NCBI RefSeq assembly: GCF_014633365.1 | Contig: NC_068350.1 | Coordinates: forward strand, 25,631,680 to 25,695,679 | From: Diospyros lotus | Lineage: Eukaryota > Streptophyta > Magnoliopsida > Ericales > Ebenaceae | Direction of reading: 5' to 3' | DNA length: 64,000 bases | Shown here: one piece after another, positions 1 to 10,948 of the stretch | Layout: every line of letters begins with the position of its first letter | Position numbering within the stretch: the stretch's first letter is position 1 | Translations under genes and position numbers: made by a program | Notes under the pieces: model-generated | What the model was told of the DNA's origin: nothing | Seen by the model: only the letters and a program-made list of their open reading frames with translations | Database searches by the model: none

Positions 1-957
1 ATTCTCACTCAACTGGTATCTACCTCTCGGTTGTGGATTCTCCCTTAGAGCCACCGTGTGTATTTGCGCATGTCAGAATTTTTGTTCGGTTGTTCATTCG
101 AATGACTAGCAGAGACATTCAAATACTTGCTGAGTTTCTTTTGGCTGATCGGCTCATTCGAATGAATTTTAGTCCCATTCGAATGAATTTCATGCTTTAC
201 TGTTCCTTACACGGCGATTTTCTCGGTCATTCAAATGCAACAGTACTTTCATTCGAATGAATTTCTAATTTTTCTCTTGACTTCTTCATTGCATTCGGAT
301 GACCTGGAGAGCATTCGAATATGGAGTTCCTTGGGTTGCTTCTTATTCGAATTACTCAGCCTTCATTCGAATAGATTTCCTTTCTTCTTCAACTTCATTC
401 GAATGACTTGGATTTCATTCGAATATGTCTTCACTGCTTCCAACGATGTGCTCATCCGAATTTCTTCTTATGCTCGGCTCATTCGAATGACTTGGATTTC
501 ATTCGAATATGTCTTCACTGCTTCCAAACGATATGCTCATCCGAATTTCTTCTTATGCTCGGCTCATTCGAATGACTTGGATTTCATTCGAATATGCACA
601 ATCTGGAGATCTTGATTTTTGTTACTTCTTATTCGAATTAGGCCAAGCTCATCTGAATACATACCCGATATCTTGCATATTCGAATGTCTGAATGATTTA
701 TTCGAATGTTTGAGCAGCTCTCTTCTGTTTTGCTCCATATTTGAATACCTTTGAAGACTTATTCGAATGGCTTTGACTTTCATTAGGACACCTTTATTTC
801 TTGACTTTTTATTCCTCTTTCAATCATGCTTTTGGAGAGTATGAGCCATTCTTTCATCTCTTTTCCTTTTTTTGGGGTGCAACAAGCAATTCTGGAGATT
901 TTAAGTCGATCAAATGGATTAGGAGGTAATAAAAACATAACAAATATTGCATTTTTT
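1..957. repeat. Unclassified repeat rich in CATTCGAATG palindromes
   Basis: About 24 exact or one-off copies of the palindrome CATTCGAATG (core TTCGAA) occur between about 95 and 770, on average one every 30 bases. Short open frames here are by-products of this repetition and match no family I know. The right edge is near 957, where gag-like coding sequence of Gypsy-1 begins abruptly. The stretch ends in a run like AAATATTGCA, which could be an LTR edge on either strand, so it may be the LTR of another Sirevirus-like Copia inserted in Gypsy-1 gag. The left end lies outside the window, so this is inference. From 780 to 957 I see nothing specific. Confidence 0.5.
396..596. repeat. Tandem repeat, 84-85 base unit, about 2.4 copies
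   Basis: Units begin at 396, 480 and 565, each opening with CATTCGAATGACTTGGATTT and followed by a second CATTCGAATATG about 20 bases on. The second unit differs by a few bases (AAACGATATG for AACGATGTG). The third copy stops near 596. Each full unit carries two TTCGAA palindromes plus one CATCCGAAT variant. Confidence 0.8.
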
Positions 958-965
958 TAACATCA

Positions 966-1706
966 ATCAAGAGGAACCTCCAGTGAAGGGCTCGATGAAG
1001 GGTGTGTGCTTCCAGTGCGAACAAGGGGGACACTTTGCGAGGAACTATCCAAAGAGGCTAAAGATTGGGTAAGTAGATGGGCCAACTGAAAAGGCGGGAG
1101 AGGTTCATGGGGGACGCGTCTACAACCTGTCAAAGGAGGATATGGGGTCAGATCCAGAGGTCATTCAAGGTACGCTCTTTATATTGGAAACCCCTGTGCA
1201 TACATTGATAGACTCTAGGTCAACGCATTTATTTATGCCACATGCATTGGCTGGGAGTTTGAGATTAAAAACAAAACCTATGGAACTCTTAATAATAATT
1301 GTGACACCAACGGGTAAAAGTATGAAGTCCCTAGAAATAATGGAAGAATACGAAATTAGATTGAGTAACGTTCCATTTTGGGTTGATCTAATCTTGTTAG
1401 AAGTATATGACTTTGACAAAATCTTGGGGAAGGAATTTTTGTCCAAGAACGATGCCAATATAGATTGTCGAAAAAAAATAATGACCATAAGGAAACTCGA
1501 AGAAGAGTGGGTCAAATTTTGGGAGCAAGGTGACCCCAAGGTTATTAAAATGATTTCAGCTGTGAAGGTAGTAAAGTTGATGAGCCAAGGAGCTCATGGA
1601 TATATAGCCTATGCTCGGTTGGAGAAGGAAGAATTACCAAAGCTCAATGAGGTGCGAGTAGTACAAGAATACAAGGACATGTTTCCAGAAGAATTACCGG
1701 GACTAT
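966..1706 (+). pseudogene. Gypsy-1 gag zinc knuckle and aspartic protease (remnant)
   Basis: At 1008-1055 there is a CCHC zinc knuckle (CFQCEQGGHFARNY) whose last cysteine has become tyrosine. In-frame stops near 1070 separate it from the protease, open from 1142. The protease follows the retrotransposon aspartyl protease pattern, but the active-site D-S-G is D-S-R (codons at 1211-1219), which should abolish activity. After the protease comes the linker EYKDMFPEELPG, typical of the start of Gypsy RT, cut by the Copia-1 LTR at 1707. The open frame runs 59 bases into that LTR before a stop at 1765. The closest relative in the window is the Gypsy-2 protease at 20437-20939, with the same GRVYNL and IQGT landmarks. 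Confidence 0.8.
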
Positions 1707-2522
1707 TGTTAGTTCTATATAATGGAAAATATATCCCAAGAGGGGGTGAATTAGGATTTGGATAAATTTTTGATAGTTTAAGAACTTATAGCATGTAGAA
1801 CACTATGTTTCGAAACATGAGGAAGCATGTTTCGAAATAAACCTTTCTTTTAATTATGTTTCAAAATGTAAGTAAGTATGTTTTGAAACCAAACTTTCTG
1901 TCAAGTATGTTTCAAAACCTACTATGATATGTTTCGAAACTTTCCTCTCTGTTTTTCTTATTTTGAAACTTTTAGCTATTGAAAATGATTCTTTTGAAAG
2001 CATGAACAATGAGAATAAGCAAGTAAAATAGTAAAGCAAATTGCACACAAGATGTATAGTGGTTCGGCACCCGCCTACTCCACTACCTTCAAGCTTACCC
2101 ACTTGAAGGATTTTCAAACACAATCACTATCACTAGCGATCAACAACACCAAGGTTTTTACTGCGGTTCACCCTAAAACCTTACACAGTGAGTTTTTACG
2201 GGCTCAACTCAAACCTTACAACAAGATAAATAAAACTTATCTTTTACAACCCAACAATTCTAATGTACTTAAAAACCTTACCAAATAGTTATTACAAACC
2301 TATTGGTATGGAGTGAGAAGAGTTTTAAAGGATGAGAGCTTCAGTTTCAGTTTGTTTCTCCTTTTCACACCACAATGCACACCAAGAATTAATTGAAAGG
2401 ATCTTCTTTGAGAGATTGTTGAAAGAGTTTTGTTTTCTTATGCTTGTGTATGTAGCAATATCTCTTGTAGGTGTGTAAACTTGTGTATTCTTGTAAGAGG
2501 TGCTTCTTATCTTCAAAGAACT

Positions 2523-2531
2523 GATATATAC
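2523..2531 (-). promoter_or_regulatory. Copia-1 LTR TATA-like box
   Basis: Minus-strand GTATATATC lies just downstream of the TTCGAA palindrome array in the element's direction. It is conserved in the other LTR at 50695-50703. Position between the U3 array and the transcribed part fits an LTR core promoter; start-site position is inferred only. Confidence 0.5.
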
Positions 2532-2587
2532 ACCAACAAATAGAATTTTAACTAATTATAATCGTTAGAGACAAGAAAAAAAAAAAA

Positions 2588-3245
2588 GGTTTCGAAACAC
2601 ACATTATAGGTTTCGAAACAACACATTTTTACACAGAGGTCTCGAAACATACATATCATGTTTCGAAACATCCAGCCTTTATAGCTGGATATGCATTAAG
2701 AGACAGAATGAGTGGAAGATATCTTTTAAAAACAAAATGATTTTGTTTTATTCTCCACTTACAAAATATTTTAAATTAAAATATCAGGGTATGGAGATTC
2801 AGTAAAAAAGTGACTTTTAAAAATAGCTTTGGATTTAAAGTACAAAAGCATGTCGGTTTTTTAAATATTCTTCTGAAAGAGTTAGATGTTTCGAAACATG
2901 CTATGAAGGTTTCGAAACATATTTTAAAAACATATTTCAAAACATGTTGAACAAAGTTTTTAAATGCTCTACTGACAGAGATGATTGAGGTTTCAAAACA
3001 TACTATGTAGGTTTTGAAACATATGCTTAGTTTTCAAACAAGTTTCGAAATACAACATATAAACTTAGCAAACATTCGAAACATGTATAGAAACATGGCA
3101 AAATCATGTTTCGAAACATGGAATGATGGTTTCGAAACATGATGCATGAATTTTGAGATTTTCAAACATTTGAACATTCGCGTCAAAACACTAGTCATGT
3201 ATGTTTTGAAATATGAAAAACTTATTTCGAAATATGAGATTTTGA
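2588..3245. promoter_or_regulatory. Array of GTTTCGAAAC palindromes in Copia-1 U3
   Basis: Roughly twenty exact or one-base variants of the palindromic decamer GTTTCGAAAC, usually followed by AT, are spread over this 650-base stretch. They sit upstream of the TATA-like box in the element's sense. The other LTR carries the same array at about 50760-51405 with several copies mutated to GTTTCAAAAC or GTTTTGAAAC, changes expected from CpG deamination. Sireviruses are reported to have conserved repeated motifs in their LTRs; I cannot check whether this motif is among them. Confidence 0.7.
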
Positions 3246-3318
3246 TAAAGATTTTTCATTCTTAGGTTGGTTTTTCATCAAACACATTTTCGTATATATC
3301 AAAAAATATGATACAACA

Positions 3319-3331
3319 ATTCTCCCCCTAT
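3319..3331 (-). other. Copia-1 polypurine tract
   Basis: Minus strand TAGGGGGAGA abuts the 3' LTR edge at 3318. Two more purine tracts of the same type lie upstream in the element's sense, at 3371-3380 and 3614-3626. Multiplied polypurine tracts are a known Sirevirus trait. Confidence 0.8.
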
Positions 3332-3833
3332 TTTTGATAATGATAAAAATCTTTTGAAAAATCAATATAACTCCCCCTTAATCTTGTACGGGAGGTAGGA
3401 AACAAACCTTAGGGCGGCATGTCCTCTTCTAGCTTTACTTGAGACATTTCAACACTAGTATTTGGTGTTACCAACTGTTAGTGTTTCAAGACTTTCTTAA
3501 AAGCAACAAAAAATTTCTTAATACCAAGTGATAGCTAATCACAAATGTTTTTGTAGATTAGACATGATTCATTTTCAAAGTGAGCATGCAACCATTTTAT
3601 TTTTCTTCATGTTTCTCCCCCTTTTTATCATAAGCAAAAAATATGTTATGTAAGGTAAAATGCTATTTTCTCTCCTTGAAGAAATAATATGACATCCATG
3701 AAAGCAAGCAAGATACCAAACAAAAGAAAATAGGAGTTCAATGAAAAAAAAAAAACATCCAATAGTTAATACATGCAAAAAGTATCCAAAACATCATTAC
3801 ATCAATCAAAATGCATTCAATCTTTCTAGAAGT
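3332..3833 (-). other. Copia-1 3' untranslated stretch between ORF3 and polypurine tract
   Basis: No credible gene. It holds the two extra polypurine-like tracts (3371-3380 and 3614-3626) and AT-rich sequence. A 67-codon open frame at 3575-3778 has no recognisable features. Confidence 0.6.
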
Positions 3834-5000
3834 CTACTTGGTCGAGGAATCCGATGAGTCCTCCTTGGAGTTGACTAGTTCTTTTAGGTTTTCTATTTGA
3901 TCTCTAAGGCTATCAAGATACTCTTTCGTTTGGCAGTGGTTGTTGTCGACCTTCTCGTTCAGAATGTTGACTGCATCTTCAAAGCGCCAAGTCATGGATG
4001 CAAAGCCTTCAGTTATGATAGACTGAAACAATGCTAGTATGTTCGGTGTGACCCGTGAGGATGGGCCAGCTTCGGAGGCAGTAGGAGCATTGTTGTATTC
4101 ATCTTCTTCTGTGTCCCCTTCTTCCTTAGCTTCTTGTTCCACCTCATAGCTATATCGTTGATGACGATGGATTATTTTGGTGTATTTTTGAGTCACGTCA
4201 CTATATCACTATCCTATTTTGGTAAGAGACGTGCGATTAAAAAGAGTGAGTTTTGATTCAGAAAGAATGGCTGAAGATTGGATATTAGGAAAATCGGATT
4301 GAATAAACGCTGAAAGTAAGCAACCATAAGGAAGTGATTCCTTGTGGTGAGCACAGGCGTTTACCATTTTGTTGCACATGATGGAAGGAAGATGGATAGA
4401 GTCTAGCATAATTTCCTTTCCTTGGGTGTAAAACTTGATAGACGATGAGGTGTAGGATACGAAGATCAACGGATAAAGCATTTATGTTCATGAAAGGATT
4501 TTGAAGATTGGGGTTTCTAGAAATCTTCTTACATGCATCCATTGATTTGAATGTATAAGGAACGTAGATATCGCTTGTGGCTGGAATTTCCCAAAAAGTT
4601 GCTAGGGTATTAGGGTTTAATTCAAGTTTGGTATTTTGAATGAAGGTTTTAAAGCGATTCGTATAATCATGCCCATCAAAGGAAGTTTGAGCATTTGAAT
4701 AGAGTATACGAACATAATCTTAAAGAATAGGATAAGTTCAAGAAGTTGTAACCAATTTCTATTTCGAAGAGTAGTGAGATAAGAAAAATTGGCTTTTCCT
4801 AAGATTTCTAGATCAAAGAGGCGACTGGGGCTTACCTCTCATTTTTTGAATGAGGACTTGAAGATGTTGAAGGCTTGTGCGGTAGGAAAGTCGTCATTGT
4901 ACTCTTGGGGATGAGGAGACGGCAAAGATGGGTGCGTTGACTCTTGCTGGCGGATCTCTTTGTCCTCACTATGATTGATTTTGAAGAACAAAGTGAGAGA
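3834..5000 (-). pseudogene. Copia-1 env-like ORF3 (broken)
   Basis: After pol, reading on minus, a third ORF is recoverable in pieces: a Pro/Ser-rich start near 5000-4860, a middle part at about 4540-4209 with a SLPYG motif after two histidines, and a C-terminal 120-residue frame at 4196-3834. The C-terminal part is acidic (EAKEEGDTEEDEY) and ends in a likely coiled coil (about residues 65-110). This order matches the extra ORF of Sireviruses, historically called env-like but of unproven function. Frameshifts and stops separate the pieces, so no full protein can be made. I see no convincing membrane anchor. Assignment is by position and motif layout, not database comparison. Confidence 0.6.
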
Positions 5001-5034
5001 TTGAGAGAGATTTCAAGTGGGTATGCAAGAAAGA

Positions 5035-5372
5035 GAGGTTTCAGAGGCTAGGGTTTCGAAATGTACAAAAAAACTTGGGAGAAATGAAGTTTTGAAACCG
5101 TTTGGGTATTTATAATCTTGATTTTAGGTTTTGAAACATAGTACATATGTTTCGAAACATACCTCTCTGGAAATGAGGTTTCGAAACATAGACCAAATAT
5201 GTTTCGAAATAAAACTCTCTGGAAAATAAGTTTCGAAACATGGGATAACATGTTTTGAAATACAACTCTCTAGAATTTAGGTTTCAAAACAGAATTTTAT
5301 GAAGTTTCGAAACATGATACTCTTGAATAGGGGATGTTTCGAAACATGAAATTGATGTTTTGAAACTTCTGC
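5035..5372. promoter_or_regulatory. Internal TTCGAA palindrome array between pol and ORF3
   Basis: About twelve copies of GTTTCGAAAC or one-base variants occur here, outside the LTR, with a repeating CTCTCTGG spacer at 5163, 5215 and 5266 (period about 52). It lies immediately upstream of the env-like ORF in the element's sense. The same decamer fills the LTR U3. Regulatory function is inference. Confidence 0.6.
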
Positions 5373-5399
5373 TAAGAAAGACACTTAGACTCAAATTTT

Positions 5400-7071
5400 T
5401 GATAGAGATTTAATTAGGCTTTGATTTCCAACAAGCATAAACATGATCTAAAGTGTTCAAACTTTTTGCTATCTAATGGTTTGGTAAAGATATCGGTGAC
5501 TTGATTATTTGTATCTATGACTTCTAACGTGATATATTATTTTTGAACATGATCCCTTAACAAATGATGTTTGATTTCAATATGCTTGGTTCTTGCATGA
5601 AAAATGGGATTTTTGGATAGGGCTATTGTACTTGTGTTGTCACACTTGATTGGTATTCTTTCTAAATGAATGTCATAATCTTCTAGTTGATGCTTAATCC
5701 AAAGAACTTGTGTGCAACATATACTGGTTGCTACATATTTAGCTTTGGTCAAGGATAAGGCAACGGTATTTTGCTTCTTGCTAGCCCATGTTAATAATGA
5801 TTTACCTAGAAAGTGACATATTCCACTTGTACTTTTTCTATCAATTTTACATCCACCAAGTCAGCATCGGTATAGGTCGTAAGTTTAAACATTTTTTACT
5901 TTGGATAGAATAGGCCTAAATTTTCAGAACCTTTAATATATCTTAAGATTCTTTTAGTGGCTTTCAAGTGAGACTCTTTTGGATCGGCTTGATATCTAGC
6001 ATATATACCAACACTAAACACAATATTGGGTCTAGAAGCCATTAAGTATAGCAAAGAGCCAATGATTCCTCTATATAACTTTTGATCCACTGATTTCCCT
6101 TTCTCATCTTTATCAATGACACTAGATGCACTCATAGGGGTTGATATAGGTTTATAGTCTTTCATTCCAAATTTTGCTAAGATTTCTTTTACATACTTAG
6201 CTTGGCTTAAAGAAGTTGCTTGAGATGTTTGCCTAATTTGAAGACCTAGGAAGTATGTTAATTCTCCCATCATGCTCATTTCAAATTCATTTTGCATTAT
6301 TGAGGCAAACTCTTCACACAAACTAAGATTTGATGATCCAAAAATAATGTCATCTACATAAATCTGAACAAGCAATGTATCATTTATTTTCTTCTTAATG
6401 AAAAGTGTCGTGTCAATCTTACCTCTTTGAAATCCATTTTTAGTAAGAAACTTACTTAGCCTTTCATACCAAGCTCTAGGAGCTTGTTTTAAACCATATA
6501 GGGCTTTAGTAAGCTTATATACATGATTTGGATATTTTGGATCTTCAAAGACGGGTGGGTGTTTCACAAAGAGTTGCTCCGAAATGAAACCATTTAAGAA
6601 TGCACTTTTAACATCCATTTGATATAAAGTGAAGTTCTTGTAGCATGAGAAAGATAATAGGATTCTTATAGCTTCCAATCTTGCTACCGGAGCATAGGTT
6701 TCATCATAATCAATGCCTTTTTCTTGACTATATCCTTAAGCAACTAATCTAGCTTTATTTCTAATGATGTTACCACTTTCATCAAGCTTGTTTCTAAAGA
6801 CCCATTTTGTTCCAATTATAGGATGATCTGATGGTTTAGGTACAAGACACCAAACTTCATTCTTTTCGAATTGGTTTAGCTTATCTTGCATAGCTTTAAC
6901 CCATTCATCATCATTTAAGGTTTCTTGAACATTTTTGGGTTCTACTTGAGAGATTAGAACTAGATCAATATTTAGTCTAAGAAAAGATCTAGTTGATACT
7001 CCTTTGCTAGGATCCCCTAAAATTTCATTTTCTTTAACATAATTTCTTTCTCTTGGAAATGAAACTTCTTT
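5400..7071 (-). pseudogene. Copia-1 reverse transcriptase and RNase H
   Basis: Reading on minus, RT begins near 6970, crosses one in-frame stop near 6736, and is then open as 260 codons from 6678 to 5896. Landmarks: YQMDVKSAFLNG (residues 19-30 of that open piece), YGLKQAPRAWY, and the catalytic YVDD at 107-110. RNase H follows after a frameshift, open 5752-5537, with MTKAKYVA and CDNTSTIALSKNP, then TDIFTKPLDSKKF near 5500-5440. RT and RNase H copy the genomic RNA into DNA in the virus-like particle. The active-site residues seen are intact, but the stop and frameshifts make it a pseudogene. Sequence type is Sirevirus-like. Confidence 0.85.
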
Positions 7072-8640
7072 TCAGTTTTCTGGATTTTGGTTATTGCCTT
7101 GATCTGTTTCTTCATTGATTTGAATTTGATTCATCTTATTTGGAATGTCTTCTAGATCATCATCATTATTGCTTATTCTAGGTTTGTCATCAAACACTAC
7201 ATGAATTGATTCTTCTACAACCAACGTTCTTTTATTGAATACTCGATAAGCTTTGCTTTGAGATGAGTAACCTATAAATATGCCTTCATCACTCTTAGCA
7301 TCGAAATTTCCTAGGTTGTCTTTACCATTGTTTAGAATAAAGCATTTGCACCCAAATTGATGGAAATGAGAGATATTTGGTTTTTTATGTTTATATAACT
7401 CACATGGAGTTCTTTTAATGATTGGTCTTAAAAATACCCTATTTAGAACATAGCATGCTGTATTTACAGTTTCAGCCCAAAAATATTTTGACAAGTTACT
7501 TTCTAGCAATATGGTTCTAGACATTTCTATAAGAGTTCCATTATTTCTTTCAACTACACCATTTTGTTGAGGGGTTCTAGAAACTGAGAAGTTATGGTGA
7601 ATTCTGTTTTCTTCACAATAGGATTGAAATTCTTGATTTTCAAATTCTCCACCATGATCACTCCTTATTTGTTTTATTTTTAATTCTTGTTCATTTTCAA
7701 GTCATTTGCACAATCTAGAGAATGCTTTTAAAAGCATTAGTTTTATTTCCTAAGAATAGCACCCATGTAAACCTTGAGAAATCATCTACTATGACTAGGG
7801 TATAGGATTTTCATCCTCAACTTTGAGTTCTCATAGGGCCAAACAAATCTAGGTGAAGCAATTCTAGAGGTCTAGCTGTGCTAACAGAGTTTATGGATTT
7901 AAATGAAGATCTAGTTTGTTTCCCTTTCATACACGTATCATATACATGATCCTTTTTAAAAGTTATGTTGGGTAAGCCTCTAACTAGTTGTTTTCTAGCC
8001 AATTTGTCAATTAAGCTCATACTTGCATGTCTTAGTTCTTATGCCATGACCAAGAAAAATTTGAATTTAATGCAATAAGGCAATTTTCATGTTTAAGCAC
8101 AACATCATCAAGCCAAATAACATATACATTTTTATGTCTATTTCCATAAAAAATAAGTTCATTTGATTTCAAATCATAGACTTTACATTTGCTTGATTTA
8201 AAGGTGACTTTGTGTCCTTTGTCACATAATTGACTCATACTTAGCAAGTTGTGTTTTAAACCTTCAACTAGGCATACATTTTCAACTTTTGTTCTACTTA
8301 AACCAACTGTGCCATAGCCAAGAATTTTACCTTTAGAGTTGTCTCCATAAACAACATTACCTCCTTTGTAGGTGAGAGACGAATTGATCCTTGTCTCCCC
8401 TCATGTGCTTGGTGCATCCACTATCAAGATACCACTTCTTCTTTCCTTCTTTGGATGCCAAGCTTACCTACAAGAAACACATCACATTGGTACTTTTGGT
8501 ACCCAAATCTTTTTGGGTCCATCAATGTTAGCAATCACATTATTGTTAACTTTTGGAATCCAATTCAAATTTAATCTATGAGCATTTTTCCTATAAAAAC
8601 ATTGCTTGATATGGTGTCCTTTCTTGTTACAATAATGACA
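7072..8640 (-). pseudogene. Copia-1 protease and integrase
   Basis: A second zinc-finger-like CHYCNKKGHHIKQC sits near 8640-8600. The protease motif YLDSGCTKHM lies near 8430-8400, with frameshifts on both sides. Pre-integrase and the integrase zinc site follow (8247-8032 and 8020-7817, including CMKGKQTRSSF), then the core, ending in a 150-codon open piece at 7524-7072 with WAETVNTACYVLNR and GCKCFILNN. Integrase joins the cDNA to host DNA. Several stops and frameshifts, notably around 7680-7820, break the frame. Domain order PR-INT-RT is what defines Ty1/Copia. Confidence 0.8.
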
Positions 8641-10030
8641 AGTTAAACTTGTTTTTCTATAGAGACCTTGATTATGTTGAACAACATGTTTTCTAAATGA
8701 ATGGGTTTGTTCAAAGCCTTTTCTTTAACAAAATTAGTTGTTGAGGTAGATGGTACATCATTTATATATCCAAGACCTCTTTTATCTCCAAATGGTTTTT
8801 GATTTCCCAAAATCATTTCTAGCTTATTCTTTCCTTCTAATAATTTTTCAAATGAATCTAACAAGTCATTGTTTTTCTTTTCTAATTCTGAAAGTTTGAT
8901 CTTTAAATTTGTATTTTCTTTATCCTTTTGTTCAATAATTTTCTCTAGGTCATCAAAAGCAATCTTAACATCATTGCATTTTTTTTCTTTGATTATTGAG
9001 ATATCTTTCAGAATTTTGTTTTTGGCTAGGACCTTGTTATATGTGTCTAATAGTAAATTGTATTCATCTTGCAAAGAGTTAAATGAAGGAGAATTACTAC
9101 TCGATGAACATGAAGTTACCTTATTTTTTGCATCTGCCATAAGGCAAAAGTTTGCGGCTTGACTTGAATCGGAGGAGAAGGAGTCTTCTTCATTCAATGT
9201 GGCTAATGACTTCTTCTTCTTGATCTTTTTCAACTTTTTGTATTGAGGACAATCTTCCTTGATATATCTTGGTTTCTTACACTCAAAACATTTTAATTCA
9301 TAAGGAGTATCTTTAGAAAATTTCTTATTTTCATATGGTTTTCTTTTTGGAAATTTTCCTTTTCTCATAAGCTTGTTAAAGTGTTTTGCGAGTAAAGTAA
9401 GTTCTTCATCTTTCTCACTTGTTTCACTTTCATCTTCTTCTTTGGCCTTAAATGCTAGGGATTTCATTTTGAGCTCATTTGATTATTTTCTATTTAACTT
9501 AATCCCATGGGTTAATAGTGAGCCTAATAGATCATCCATTGTGAGAGTAGATATGTCTCTAGTTTCTTCTATGGCTGTGACTTTAGGTTCCCAACTAGAT
9601 GGTAGGCTTCCTAAGATCTTATGAACCTTTTCTTCAATTTTTATTATTTTTCCTAAAGCTTGCAAGTTCGTTACAATGTCATTAAACCTTGTGAACATCT
9701 TCTTAATGGATTCACTAGCATTCATTATGAAATTTTGATACTCACTAGTAAGGATTGCAATTTTAGTGCTTTTCACTTTCTTAGTTCCTTCATGTGTTAC
9801 TTCTAAGTGATCCGAAATTTCTTTGGTCGTAGTACATGAAACTACTCTATTAAACTTAGCTGGACTTAATGCACAATATAATATGTTGACAGCTTTAGCA
9901 TTTGTCTCATTAGTGTGTTTTTCTTGTTCATTCCAAGTTTTCGTAGGAGGTTTTGGTTATGTAACCGTACTAGATATACATGTATATAGTTCAGTATTTT
10001 GCATCAAGAAATACCTCATTCTTGTTTTCT
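8641..10030 (-). pseudogene. Copia-1 gag
   Basis: Recoverable from about 10010 (ETNAKAVN, then FNRVVSCTTTKE) through 9776-9483 and 9467-8643 on minus. The middle matches plant Copia gag (NIL of UBN2 type: TRFNDIVTNLQALGK). A zinc knuckle CFECKKPRYIKEDC lies near 9290-9250, with the usual G-H replaced by R-Y, so zinc binding is probably impaired. A long Lys/Glu-rich heptad region (about 9060-8800) predicts a coiled coil, a Sirevirus gag trait. Gag would form the particle shell. Frameshifts at about 9480 and 9780 break it. Confidence 0.8.
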
Positions 10031-10164
10031 AGTAGGTGTAGTTCGAACCGTCGAAATAAGGCGGCCTTGAGGTGTTTTGTCCTTCCAACTTGAAGTTGGT
10101 GTTGAATGCCATTTGGATCTTTGCTCTTGAGTGGTTAGACCTACAAAACACCTAGAGACCTTGC

Positions 10165-10176
10165 GCTTTGATACCA
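10165..10176 (-). other. Copia-1 primer binding site (tRNA-Met type)
   Basis: Minus strand TGGTATCAAAGC, two bases from the LTR edge at 10179. It matches the 3' end of plant initiator tRNA-Met with one change from the usual TGGTATCAGAGC. Confidence 0.85.
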
Positions 10177-10178
10177 AT

Positions 10179-10948
10179 TGTTAGTTTTATATAATGGCAA
10201 ATATATCCCAAGAGGGGGCGGGGTGAATTGGGATTTGAGTAAATTTTCGATAGTTTAAGAACTTATAGCATGCAGGACACTATGTTTTTAAACATGAGGA
10301 AGTATGTTTCGAAATAAACTTTTCTGTTAAGTATCTTTCGAAATATAATTAATTATGTTTTGAAACCAAACTTTTTGTCAAGTATGTTTCAAAACATTCC
10401 TCACTATTTTGCTTATTTTGAAAATTTTAGCTTTTGAAAATGATTCTTTTAAAAGCATGAACAATGAGAATAAGCAGGTAAAATAGTAAAGAAAATTGCA
10501 TATGAGATTTATAGTGGTCCGGCACCTGCCTACTCCACTACTTTCAAGCTTACCCACTTGAAGGATTTTCAAACACAATCACTATCACTAGTGATCAACG
10601 ACACCAAGGGTTTACTACAGTTCACCCTAAAACCTTACACAGTGAGTTTTTACGGACTCAACTCAAACTCTACAATAAGATAAATAAAACTTATCTTTCA
10701 CAACCCAACAATTCTAATGTACTTAAAAACCTTACCAAATAGTTATTACAAACATATTGGTATGGAGTGAGAAGAGCTTGAAAAGATGAGAGCTTTGGTT
10801 TCAGTTTGTTTCTCTTTTTCACACCACAATGCACACCAAGGATTAATTGAAAGGATCTTATTTGAGAGCTTCGTTTGCTTGTCCTTGTGTTTGTAGCAAT
10901 ATCTCTTATAGGTGTGTAAACTTGTGTATGCTTTTAAGAGGTGCTTCT
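10179..10948 (-). repeat. Copia-1 5' LTR, R/U5-side part
   Basis: Aligns with 1707-2510 of the intact 3' LTR, from TGTTAGTTTTATATAATGG to GGTGCTTCT, with scattered substitutions and short indels. Cut at 10948 by Gypsy-2. The last five bases CTTCT are the target duplication repeated at 50675. Confidence 0.9.

Larger units (their letters stand above)
1707..3318 (-). repeat. Copia-1 3' LTR (complete, 1612 bases)
   Basis: Starts TGTTAGTTCTATATAATGG on plus and ends GATACAACA. It aligns along its whole length with the split right-hand LTR (10179-10948 plus 50680-51489). It contains the TTCGAA palindrome array (2588-3245), a TATA-like box (2523-2531), and a second smaller cluster of palindromes (1805-1935). 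Read in the element's direction, U3 starts at 3318. Confidence 0.9.

Noticed and set aside
1..780. CRISPR-like array of regularly repeated motifs
   Set aside because: Repeats are only 10 bases, palindromic, irregularly spaced, with no unique spacers of constant length, in a plant nuclear context.
2588..3245. GTTTCGAAAC repeats as classical heat-shock elements
   Set aside because: Heat-shock elements need GAA and TTC blocks two bases apart (GAAnnTTC); here TTC and GAA touch, so spacing does not fit.
3834..5000. Copia-1 ORF3 as an envelope gene of an infectious retrovirus
   Set aside because: It is broken, shows no clear signal peptide or membrane anchor, and the Sirevirus ORF is called env-like only by position. 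I report it as a remnant.
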